From Earliella scabrosa (Eukaryota; Basidiomycota; Agaricomycetes; Polyporales; Polyporaceae), in the NCBI GenBank assembly GCA_022605405.1, contig JABYQQ010000036.1, positions 168,001 to 232,000 of the forward strand: a stretch of 64,000 bases of DNA. Reading direction: 5' to 3'. This document shows, piece after piece, positions 11,622 through 21,594 of the stretch. The translations under genes were made by a program, and so were the position numbers. Under the pieces are notes generated by a model, which worked only from the letters and a program-made list of their open reading frames with translations, made no database searches and had not been told where the DNA came from. Within the stretch, counting starts at the first letter, position 1, and every line of letters begins with the position of its first letter.

Positions 11622-12378
11622 CTACGTGAAGCCCGAGATCTCCCACCACGTCGGTTGAACTTTCAGGATGTCGATAACGACCTGCAAGTTCTCCTTCTTA
11701 GGAACTCGCGCCAAGCCCGCCTTGCTCAGTCGGAATAGAGCCAAGACTGGGGTCACTTGCTCGTCCTGTGGGATTTGTGGACATAGCTGCCGGTGTCTGG
11801 GGGTGACCCAGGCCATCTCGTAGTCCACCTCGCGGTCTTCCAAGATCTGTTGGAAAGCATCGAGACCGTAGAGGAGTCGCATGCACTCGTTCGCGCCTGG
11901 CTTCCTTTCGGGCTCTAGGATTGACATCACGAAGTCGTCGAGTTTGCTTTGGTCCACATAGAGTCCATAGACCATGACGCCAGTACTCATCGGGTTCAAG
12001 CGTTCTTCACGAGGAGGCCATGGCCGGGGATCAACGAGTTTGGGATCCAGTAGCTTCTCCAGTGCGGCTACCTTCGCCTTGCGTTCAGCCTCCGTCAGTC
12101 TCTTGCGACCCGTAGACGGTTTCGGTTTGGAGGCGTCAACGCGCTGAAAATGCATGAGTATAACGTCTCACATAGTTGTCAAGGTATACCTACCGCTCGC
12201 TTCGGTGCCACTGCCCTCGACTTGCGTTCTTCCTGTGGCGGTTCACCGGCACCACTCGTGGACGTTTTGGAGTTGTCAGCGAGCTACGGTCACGTCAATT
12301 AGGCGGCTGCTGATGAGCAACGCAGGTACCAACCGAGAGGTCTTCGAACTGATTCTCGAGCGGCTTGGGGGTAGACAT
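11622..12378 (-). CDS. conserved-looking protein of unknown function, 218 aa
   Basis: Exons in reading order: 12378-12334 (45 nt), 12283-12194 (90 nt), 12143-11622; all junctions are phase 0 with GT-AG borders. I do not recognise the family. The first 70 residues are charged and probably disordered (EERKSRAVAPKRARVDASKPKP, then a basic helix EAERKAKVAALEKL). The remainder looks globular, with segments such as VYGLYVDQSKLDDFVMSIL and EVDYEMAWVTP and an ending VQPTWWEISGFT. There is no signal peptide and no membrane segment. A basic N-terminal tail could be a nuclear targeting signal, which is an inference only. The three-exon model is supported by phase but not by homology. Confidence 0.6.
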
Positions 12379-12854
12379 AGTGGAGGATGATGGTGGTGGT
12401 TGTGGACGTGGTTGAAGCCAAGGCGTTGACGCTCAGGCTGGCTCGGATGTGCAACGCGAAGCGAGCCGAGACAGAGCATAGATCCCCTCCCCCGCACCCT
12501 CTCCTGTGTATTGATATCTCAGTGTGATTGCTACTACCACCGACTGCTTCCTCACCCGCATTGGCGTGGACCCGATGTATACGTACAATAGTAGTCGCTG
12601 TTGCTCGTGAGGCTCAGTATGCGCAAGTCAGGAACAATCCCGGTCATCCCAGACCTCCGTCAGAGGCGGTCACGTACCGAGCACTGAGCAGGAAGAGTTC
12701 AGTAGATACGACTTGGCTAGCGGCCACTGATAGGCACAGTCCCTCCATGGTTCAGCGGGGGAGAAAGTATGGATACTTTTGTCTATCCGCGAAGCTAGCA
12801 TTACGAGTCACGACGACAGCTATATAAACACCGTACACGTCGCATGCGGCCTTC
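12379..12854. other. intergenic region
   Basis: This 476 bp stretch lies between the start of the unknown 218-aa gene and the stop of MPP beta, both on the minus strand. It must include the promoter of the former and the 3' UTR of the latter. A TATATAAAC string occurs at about 12821-12829 but faces no start codon I accept. Confidence 0.4.
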
Positions 12855-14441
12855 TTAGTAGACAAGCGACGACATGTCTGCGCGGATACGGTTGTAGTCA
12901 AAGAGACCGTCGAGCGGGCCAAGGGCAGCAATGGCAATCTGGTCAAGCCATCGTGGTCAGTACGAGTCAAGAAACACTAGGGATGTAGTACGCACATCCT
13001 TGTCCCAGAGGTACTTCTGGGCTACCCGCTTGATGTCGTCGACGGTCACCGTATCGACCGCGAACTCGATCTGCTTCGGGGTCATGCGACGTCCGCTAGT
13101 GACGAGCTGGCGGCCAATATCCTCGGCGATGGCGGTGGTCCCGTCGAGGCTGAGAAGCAAGCTCGCCTTGAGCTGGCTCTTGGCGCGCTCGACCTCGACA
13201 GGCGTGGGGGCAATCGACATACGTGTCCATTCACGCAGGGTGAAGTGGGTCATGTCGTCCATGTTGTGGAGGTTCTCGGTTACCAGGTAGATACCCCAGA
13301 GGCCAGTGTCCGAGTAGCTCGTAGAGAACGACATGAAGCTGTTCGCGAGGTTGTTCGAGGAGATGATGTGGGAGAGGCGGGAGGACATGAGGCCGGCGGC
13401 GCCGAGAGAGCGGTCCCAGTTGCCGAAGATGCTCTGCATGACGAGCATGGGGAAGTAGTCGGGTGAGCTCCAGCCGACACCCTCGACGGCGATGGCGACG
13501 TGCGCGGTCGGCATGGTGTCGTCACGAATGCGGACCTCCGAACCGATGAACTTCGTCTTCGGGTGGGAGAGGCGGCCAAGGGGAATGGGGTTGGGGGAGA
13601 CGGGGAGTTGTGCGAAGTGCTTCTCGGCATGCTTGACGAGCTGCTCGTGGTCGATGCCACCAGTGCCAACAAGAACCATGCGGTCGGCAGTGTAGTTCGT
13701 CTTGATGTACGAGGCGAGGTCGTCGCGCTTGATGGAGAGGATGTTCTGCTTGGGACCGAGGATGGTGCGTCCCAGGGGTTGACCTACAGAAAGTCAGCAA
13801 ACCTGCGCGCTAGGCACGTCGACGTCACACACCCTGGAAAGCAACAGCGTGCAAGTGGTCGAAGACAACCTCCTCCAACTGCTTGTCCACCTCCTGCTGC
13901 TCGCGCAGAATCACATCCCGCTCCCGCTCAATCGCAGCATTGTCCAGAGTTGAGTTCTGGAGAATGTCGCTGATGATGTCCACGCTCGTCTCGACGTCCT
14001 TGGAGAAGCACTTGGCGTAGTACACCGTCTGCTCGCGCGACGTGTACGCGTTCAAGTGAGCACCGAGGCTCTCAACAGACAGCTCGAGCTGGTGCTGTGA
14101 GCGGCGGTTGGTGCCCTTGAACGCCATGTGCTCGAGGAAGTGCGCCGTGCCGTTTGTCGCATCCGTCTCCGCCCTCGACCCCGCATCTATCCACACACCC
14201 ACCGTCGCCGTCTGCGCATGAGGGTGCGCCTCCGAGGCTACCGTAAGCCCATTTGGGAGCGTCGTAGTTCGGAGTTCGGGGTGGGGGATGTTGACTGCAG
14301 TCGCAAAAGACCGCAAAGGGCGGCGCTGAGGTGTGCTGTCAGACACGTATTTCCGCGACCAAGGTGCAGACAACGTACGGGATAGCGCGCTGCGCTGCGA
14401 AGAGCACGCCCGAGCGAGGTCGAGAGTGTGCTGGTCACCAT
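12855..14441 (-). CDS. MAS1: mitochondrial processing peptidase beta subunit
   Basis: Exons in reading order: 14441-14379, 14325-13833, 13783-12996, 12938-12855; 475 aa, normal for the family. It is the catalytic M16 subunit of the matrix protease that removes presequences. The inverted zinc motif HFLEH is at about residues 83-87, in the classic [11 protein letters not shown] context. Further family marks are [35 protein letters not shown] joined across intron 2 to [10 protein letters not shown], and the C-terminal [23 protein letters not shown] carried by a separate last exon. The short first exon encodes a Ser/Arg-rich presequence ([20 protein letters not shown]). The frame of exon 2 is open further upstream with no comparable start, so the spliced start is preferred. 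Confidence 0.95.
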
Positions 14442-14929
14442 CGAGGTCGTGGAGAAGGAAGTGTACGTCGTCGGTGTCGTCGCCGGAAATGCTACCCGGA
14501 AGAATACGGCGTACCGTCGGAGGCCAATGCTTCGAGCGCCGACTCATTCTTCGCTGGCGCGAGGCGTGTTCCGAAGGCGGCGCTTGAAACACTTCGAAAT
14601 CACCCGATCGTGGTTGGTCAACGCAGTCAACATCGCGTCATGGTACTTATACCAACTTCGAGACCCCCTAGCACGCATGCCACCGAAGTGCTGTAAGTTA
14701 GAGAATGTACGCCTGCAATCCAAAGTGTCGCTCTTTCGCTCATCTGAACCACAGTAAGGAGAAAATAGACTGTTCCTTCTCCGGGCGGACCGTGCGATGC
14801 AGCCTGCGTCCCTCCGGCAGGCGCGGGAGCTTGCGATAGTTTCTGTACTCCCCTGGTTCGAGTCCGTTCGACGGGTGGGATCCACCCACTACTACTCCAG
14901 AAAGCAGTTACCCCTAGATACTTCCACTC
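14442..14929. promoter_or_regulatory. divergent intergenic region, MPP beta / CoA-transferase
   Basis: This 488 bp region lies between two divergent starts and must contain both promoters. I see no TATA box of good quality. A minus-strand open frame of about 100 codons overlaps it but resembles nothing I can name. Confidence 0.4.
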
Positions 14930-16756
14930 ATGAACACTGTCAAGCAACCAACCCAGACCTTATGGCAGTCCTTGGATCTTCCTGTCGAGGCGCTCTCCCG
15001 TTTGGAACTCTCAGAACATCCTGATCCCGCAGTTAACTCCTCGTTCAAACTTGGTACTGCGGCGCAAGTAAGCCTCCCTTCATCCACCTGCTGTAATCAG
15101 TTTGTTGGCTGAAACCTTCTCAGACAGCCATAGGTCTTGCTGGACTAGCCGCCGCTCATTTCCATCAACTCCGCACAGGGATTGAGCAAACTGTCTCGGT
15201 AGATGCACGTCATGCTGCTATCGAGTTCCGTGAGTAGTGCTCCGCTTTCAGTTAGTGGGATCTGAGCTGATAGATTCGTGCCACAGATAGCGAAGCGTAC
15301 TACGCCATCGAAGGCGAGGCGAAGGAGCCCTTCCCCCTGTTCGACAACATCGCCGGCGTGTACCGCACCAAGGACGACAGCTACGTCCGCATCCACACCA
15401 ACTTTCCTCAGTACGTCCATCCATCACCACCACTCATACGTGTGTGAGAGCGCGTCTCATAGCGCATCAGCCACAAGCAAGGCATCCTAGACATCCTCCA
15501 ATGCGAGCCGACGAGGGAGGGCATCGCAGAAGCCATCTCCCACTGGAATGCCATCGACTTCGAGACAGAGGCTGCGTCGCGCAAGATGGTCGCCACCGCT
15601 CTGCGCTCCTTCGAACAGTGGGACGCCCATCCGCAAGGCCGAGCACTCGCCAACACCCCGCCCGTCTCCGTCACTAGAGTCGGTGACGCTCCGAAGCGGC
15701 AAGTCCGTGATACACCAGCCCGTCCCTTAGATGGGATCCGTGTGCTCGACCTGACCAGGGTTCTTGCCGGCCCCGTCTGTGGCAGAACGCTCGCTGGTAA
15801 GTCACGCGTTCGGTACATTGTGATACCGCGTGTGTTCATGCAACTCTCTCAGCTCATGGCGCCGACGTGCTATGGGTCACCTCTCCACAGCTCCCTGCCC
15901 TCCCTAATCTTGATGTAGACACGTCCCGAGGGAAGCGCACCACCCAACTCGATCTCACCAGTCTTGCAGACCACCAGAAGCTGGCGGATCTGGTCAAGGA
16001 AGCCGACGTCTTCTTACAAGCCTACCGTCCGGGAGGACTGGCCGACAAAGGCTTTAGCGTGGACGAAGTCACGAAGATGCGTCCTGGCATCGTCTACGCA
16101 AGCCTAACAGCGTATGGCTGGGATGGGCCGTGGAAGGACCGTCGCGGTGTATGTGCTGTACTTGCGCCTCATAGTTGCACGCAGACTGACGCGTATGCAG
16201 TTTGACTCACTCGTCCAGACCGCTACTGGGTTCAACCATGCCGAAGCCCAGGCATTCGCCGCATTCAACGGCACCTCCCAAGAGACCGGACTTCTGCCGA
16301 AGCCGCTCCCAATGCAAGCGCTAGATCACGCTGCTGGGTATGTGCTTGCCTTCGGCATACAAGCCGCGCTCTGCAAGACGATCACCGTGAGTAGGGACCC
16401 ACCCCTCGACACAACAGCATTGACTGAGCGCATCTTCGTAGGAGGGTGGGTCTTGGGAGGTTCGTGTCTCCCTCGCAGCCGTGGGGCAATGGATCCGCTC
16501 CTTGGGACGTGTCGACCCTATGGTTGCCTTCGGAGAAGGTCGCCCATTGCCTCGGCGATCCATGGCGGACCCCGAGGTGGAGCTCTTCACAACCCAAATA
16601 TCAGAGACAGAAACCCGTCACAACCAGGGGACGGAACGACGGTCAATACGGGCCGTCAAACATAGCGCGGTGCTGTCTGTCACGCCAGTCCGGGCGGGAG
16701 AAGCACCTCTTTGTCTAGATGCCCATGGGCCGGAATGGCTCCCTCTATCCACTTAG
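14930..16756 (+). CDS. CaiB/BaiF-family (class III) CoA-transferase
   Basis: Exons: 14930-15067, 15124-15229, 15287-15410, 15471-15796, 15853-16148, 16201-16386, 16442-16756; 496 aa. Recognisable blocks: DGIRVLDLTRVLAGPVCGRTLA followed after an intron by AHGADVLWV, then GKRTTQLDLTS, the DVFLQAYRPGGLA segment, GIVYASLTAYG, RRGFDSLVQTATGF and EGGSWEVRVSLA. These are the standard motifs of formyl-CoA-transferase/alpha-methylacyl-CoA-racemase relatives, which move CoA between carboxylates. The donor and acceptor cannot be told from sequence. It is longer than bacterial members because of a partly duplicated N-terminal domain region (AAAHFHQLRTG...DARHAAIEF), a layout I associate with fungal members. 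There is no clear peroxisomal or mitochondrial signal. It converges on ETF beta, 89 bp away. Confidence 0.88.
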
Positions 16757-16845
16757 CTCTCGCCGTGGTTGATTTGAATGAACCGTTAGCATGGCATCGT
16801 GTCATGGATATTTCCATGTATATGCGGGTGAAAGTACGAGGGTAG

Positions 16846-17990
16846 CTATGACTTGACCGCGGTAATGCCGGCCTCCTTCAGTTTGGCGATGAGCTCGTCC
16901 ACGTTTTCCACCTGTAGGCAATCGTCATGAGAAGTTCCTTGCCAGACAGAAATTCAAGACACACCTTGCCTCCACCGACGCGCTTTGGAGGTTCTGATAC
17001 CTTCACTGTCTCTAGTAGAGGAGTGAGGTCGACCTGCAGGTCTGCCGGGGTCAGCTTCTCGATTGGCTTCTTCTTCGCCTTCATGATGTTGGGTAGCGAC
17101 GCATATCGAGGCTCTAATATGCAGATTAGTTGGGTGTGTCTTTCTCTCACGGGAAGGGATGAACTTGCCATTCAGTCTAGAAACCCAAGACTCGTCAGCG
17201 ACCATATATAAACAGATACCTCAGAACGAACGCACCGTAGATCCGTCGTCACCACCATAGGCAGCTTACACTTCACCTCCTCCAAGCCTCCATCAATCTC
17301 CCTCGTCACCTCCGCAACCTTCGCCTTCGGGTCCACCACGACCTTGCTCGCGAACGTCGCCTGCGCCCAGCCCATCAGCCCCGCGAGCATCTGCCCCGTC
17401 TGGCCCGCGTCGTCGTCGATCGCCTGCTTGCCCATGATCACCACGTCCACCCCGTCCTTCTCGCGCTCGATGACCGCGCGGAGCGCCTTCGCGACGCCGA
17501 GCGGCTCGGGCGCAGGCGCGGACTCGGGCACCTCGATGTGCACGCCCGCGTCCGCGCCCATGGCGAGCGCGGTGCGCAGCGTCTCCGCCGCCTTCGGGGG
17601 CCCGATGGTGACGACTTTGATCGACTTGACCTCGTCCTTGAGCTTCTCGCGTAACCGGACGGCCTCCTCCACAGCTGGCAGGCCGTTGCGTCAGAGGCCC
17701 GCTGGAGTGTGCCGGGAGAGTCGCAGACACGCACCAATCTCGTCAAAGGGGTTCTGCGACGCGTCGAGGGTTTAGACGACACGTCTGAGGGTAGCGGTGG
17801 ACACGTACCATTGAGTGTTTCACGTTGAGGTCGACACCCTTCTGGTCGGGGTTGACCCGGATCTTGACCGCATAGTCGACTGTCCTGCACCGACGCTCCT
17901 TGAACCCTCGCCGTGCTACGAGCTTGCACACTGCACCTACCGCTTCACAGGGACAAGAATGTTGAGCAAACGCACCGCGGAGGGTCTCAT
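16846..17990 (-). CDS. ETFB: electron transfer flavoprotein beta subunit
   Basis: Seven exons in reading order: 17990-17941, 17884-17809, 17753-17735 (19 nt), 17674-17236, 17176-17169 (8 nt), 17113-16965, 16911-16846; 268 aa, normal length. ETF passes electrons from acyl-CoA dehydrogenases to ETF-ubiquinone oxidoreductase in the matrix; the beta chain holds AMP and helps bind FAD. Signatures: the [14 protein letters not shown] block, [30 protein letters not shown], and [23 protein letters not shown]. Two micro-exons are needed to build these motifs: 19 nt for NPFDEI and 8 nt for LN of RLNEPRY. The intron after the 8-nt exon has a GC donor (GCAAGT). The C-terminal [14 protein letters not shown] is typical. 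Confidence 0.95.
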
Positions 17991-18473
17991 GGCGAGAGGA
18001 CAAGGTAGAGGCAAGTATGAGCCGAAATCACAAGTGCACTTCGCAGTGTGCGGGGAATCGGAGCACCCGTCCGATCCGCGACGGACCTTGCCGATGACGT
18101 TCTCGGTTCGTGGCCTGCCAGGGTTCGATCCCTGCTCATGCACATCGCTTCAAAAGCAAGTTCGTTTGGACGACAATAACTAGTACGCGCGTGGGGATCA
18201 GGCATCACAGTACACGTCTACAGTATTCGAGTGGTGCCAGTCAGACGACACTCGAACAAGGTAAGTACATCAGAGCATTGCGTGACCAGTCCCGGGATAT
18301 CAAGGATTCAAGGAAGGTGTAACTCATAAGTAGTGACATAAACAAGGATAGCGTTGTAAGGGCCATCGGGACTAGGAAAGTATAGCATAGACCGTCCATC
18401 AAGTGATTACAGAAGTCCAGGAATACACAGCGGATGTCGTGACAACCCGCCTCTATCTCTTGCGTTGCGTTCG
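17991..18473. other. intergenic region
   Basis: This 483 bp stretch between ETFB and the syntaxin gene includes the ETFB promoter. It contains a short palindrome (CAGGG, 6-nt loop, CCCTG) at about 18119-18134 that resembles a tRNA T-arm but lacks the other tRNA arms. Confidence 0.4.
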
Positions 18474-19605
18474 TCATGACAGAATCTGCAGTTGGGCAAC
18501 ACAGCATTGGTATTCCAGTAGAATAACGTGCAACGACTAGAAGAATACGCACTGCCAAGAGGACCACGCAGATGACGACGACAAGGACGAGCATGAGGCA
18601 TAGCGCGCGACGACCTGCGCGCCGCTGATATTCATGTGCAGTGGTGAGCTCTTCTGCAGCACCGGCGGTGTCGACGGCGATCGAAGAAATATTGGACTCA
18701 ATGTTGTCTGCACAGAGCGGTTAGTTGTGCTCGTGTCAGACATTCCGCCAAGAAAGACTGAGAGGTGCTCACCGAGCATGCCACCCTGCTCCTGAACAAG
18801 TGTGCCGAGGTCGCGGAAGATCTCGTGAAGCTCGTGAATGCCGCTCTCAATCTCCCGGATTTCAGCCTCCCGCTCCTGAATCATCGACTCTTGGAACGCG
18901 AGTTCCTGCGGCGAGAGCTGGGTCTGCAGAATCTGGGCTTGACGCTGCGAAGGCGTTGGACTTGATGCCCGAGCTTGTTCATGACTGCGGACATCTACGT
19001 TGGGCGCGACATGCCGATAACACGAGATGTGCGGTGCTCACCTCGCAGCTTCGTCGTCCTCCACAGCATGCTTGACCCCTTCGACCACGGTACGCTGCCT
19101 CTCAGCGCTGACCTGTTGTGCGCGCTGGAACGCAACGAGAGACAATTGGAAGTCGTGGGAAGTCTTCTGCAATGACGTCTTGTACCGGGGCTGCATAGAC
19201 GTTCTAAGCACCCCCGAACCCGCGATTTGTGAGCATAACAGCACGCACCAGAGGAGCCTGCATCGCAGCCAGCTTCTTGAGATCGTCCGAGCCCCGCTTC
19301 GCCATCGCCCGCGTCGACTCCGTCAAGTCATGCCTGATTACAGCGGAGACCATGGCTCAACGGTGGCCACACACGCTAAAGCGCACACGTACTCACAGTG
19401 ATTTGCGCAGCGCAGCGGAGTCTCTCGCGGTACCGAGCTGATCGACCAGCTTCAGGATACCCTGGACATTGGAGTTGATCTTGAAGACCTGGAGCGAGAG
19501 CGACGACTGCAGGGTGACGAACGCGGATTCCTCCGCTGACTGGGGCGCGCCGCCGGGGGAGAGGGGACGCTGCGCGAGTCCGGTCTCGATATCTTGAAAG
19601 CTCAT
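18474..19605 (-). CDS. Qa-SNARE syntaxin (Pep12/syntaxin-7/12 type)
   Basis: Exons in reading order: 19605-19397, 19333-19249, 19166-19042, 18984-18773, 18707-18553, 18485-18474 (12 nt); 265 aa. The N-terminus MSFQDIETG is that of the fungal endosomal syntaxins. Helices of the Habc domain follow (SLQVFKINSNVQGILKLVDQLG and KTSHDFQLSLVAFQRAQ). The SNARE helix contains IREIESGIHELHEIFRDLGTLVQEQGGM, with the zero-layer Gln in VQEQGG. A hydrophobic C-terminal anchor (LMLVLVVVICVVLLAILS) closes the protein. The last three residues and the stop come from a 12-nt final exon; reading through its intron instead would add an unlikely tail. It should drive fusion at endosome/vacuole membranes. Confidence 0.88.
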
Positions 19606-19888
19606 GGTCGAGGACGAGGAGAGGTACAAGGGTGGCAGTAAGTAGTGAGGCTTGAGGCAGGCTTGGTGAGGAAGACTCGGGTGGAGACGCTGCGCCACGG
19701 TCCGGCGAGAGACAAATATGAGCAAACAATGCTGTGTCTGAAATGTCGCCGATCGAACCGTACAAGTTACAACGTCTGCAGTCATAACCTACTACGTAGG
19801 TCACCGGGATTCAACCGGGGTTCCTGAGCAATGACGATAATATACATGTAAACGTTGTAGAAGTCTTTGCACTGCAAGAGAGCTTTTA

Positions 19889-20903
19889 CTACTGGTATGG
19901 CATACGCTTCAAGTTGTCCCGCAGACGCGACGGCAAGCCTGCATAAGAGACGGAACATCAGCCCACGACGCAAGTTGAAGGGGATAGACCCGGGAAGATG
20001 GGATAGCACTGACCGATTGGTTTCACTCCAAACTGAACAAGATAGCCCGAGGCGGCGGCCATGGCCGACACGCACTCGGGCTCCTCATACTTCACCTTCC
20101 TGGCCACCCTCTGGCAGAATCTATTGTCCGACAGGCTCATGGCGAGCGCGAAGAACGAGGGCGGCAGAAGGCAGGTCGCCCAGAAGTCGATAGCGAACAG
20201 CTGGCCATCTGTCGACCTTCTTCTGAAGTTCCCTCGATCAATGTCGCAGGGGCACAAGAAGAGACCGCCTTCGGCTTCGGACACGATGTCGACTCGACGC
20301 TTGTCCCCCATGTACTTGAGGATCTAATGTGTTCATGTTTCTCTACCATCAATCATCTCACACGGCTGGGAAGTTCGATCGCCTATGGGCACTTACACCA
20401 TTGATGTGGTCCTGCAAGTCCGTGACCGACGTGTAGTGCACGTTCGCAACGCCGTCGAAGAAGAAAGGATGGACGATGTTGCCGCTCCCAATGTGTCCGG
20501 GTGTCAAGTCCGGTCCGCGTATGCCGATGAGTATCTGGACGGCATTGGCAACGACGCGGACATCGCCTGACTTGTGGCAATCGCTGCCGTCGATATATTC
20601 CATGACCACGCAGCCCACCATAAAAGTAGAGCGCTGCCACTGGAAGGCGTCAAAGACACGAGGAGCTCGCAACTTGGAGTCGGGGATGCGAGCGAGTTCC
20701 TTGGCTGCGAAGTCCTGCGTACGGGCCTCGTCGATGGTGACATAGGGGCCGTACTTGACCCAGGCGATGATGGCGTTAGAGTCAGCATCGTGGAGGGGAA
20801 TCCCGGTACCATTCATGTACCCATGCTGATTGCACAGGGCCATGATGGTGTCTCGGTCCGGCAGACTTGGGTTTGCGAGGAAACCGTAGTCGATGGACAT
20901 CAT
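19889..20903 (-). CDS. fungal protein-kinase-like / phosphotransferase-fold protein
   Basis: Exons in reading order: 20903-20397, 20323-20014, 19938-19889; 288 aa. The fold is indicated by VVMEYIDGSDC (hinge), then FLCPCDIDRGNFRR (the catalytic-loop Asp and Asn of the HxDxxxxN type, with Cys replacing His), then LFAIDFWATCLLPPSFFA, which stands where DFG would be. Basidiomycetes have large families of such proteins, related to aminoglycoside-phosphotransferase-like kinases. The substrate is unknown. The usual Gly-rich loop is absent and the metal-binding triad reads DFW, so it may be catalytically weak or non-canonical. There is no signal peptide. Confidence 0.72.
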
Positions 20904-21594
20904 AGTGGCTGACTATATCAGAGGGCAGGAGGAGGAAGCACAGTGAGAAGGTGGCGTACTTGAGCGAAACACGCGGTTGTTTTACTGGTTCGAGGATGAT
21001 AGGGTGAGATGGATGGAGCGGAACACAAAGTACTGTTCAAGGTGCAATAAGTATTCTGCTCGCATCCAAGTATACGCCTGTGCCTGAGCGCTCACCTGGC
21101 ATTTACAGAAGGAAACGAACCCGACCCGCGTCTACTCGGAACATCTGTCCACGCATAACCCCAACGGACGACACGAGCAGGAGAGAAAAGATAAATAGAG
21201 ATGGTGGACCTATGCACATGTCAGACAGATTACAGCTAGGTATACACTCGATCCGGGCCTTTCGACAACATATGTTCGCTCCACCTCACCGGTATACGTG
21301 ATTCAGTACTATGGATGATGCGGGAGAGAGAGAGGTGTGGTATAGTAGAGGGGGAGGGGACAAGGATACCCTAGCCAGGAGTAGACAAATAACACATCGC
21401 AAACCAATTCGCAAGGTTCTTTGGGAGGCCCCTTGGGCCACTTTGTGCGCGCCTGCATGCGTGCTCGCGTCCGCGTCCGCGACGATAACACCCGGGCCCG
21501 GAAGGTGGAACAACCAGGCGTGAACCAATCGCGCAGTGTGAGGAATCTAGGGTCGCGGTCGACAAACGGCAGCGGCGGCGACACGGGAAATCGT
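20904..21594. other. intergenic region
   Basis: This 691 bp lies between the kinase-like start and the VTS1 stop. It should hold the promoter of the former and the long 3' UTR of VTS1. I see no additional gene or repeat. Confidence 0.4.

Noticed and set aside
14627..14947. Minus-strand frame with a KYLGV-like string, possible reverse-transcriptase fragment
   Set aside because: Only a five-residue resemblance; no other polymerase motif in any frame nearby.
18110..18145. tRNA-like T-arm (GGGTTCGATCCC context)
   Set aside because: A T-arm-like palindrome is present, but the loop is one base short and no matching acceptor, D-arm or A-box lies upstream on either strand.
19790..19830. Possible tRNA 3' end on the minus strand (GGTTGAATCCC)
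   Set aside because: Four of five T-stem pairs form, but no partner for the would-be acceptor strand (GTAGGTC) occurs within 120 bases upstream.
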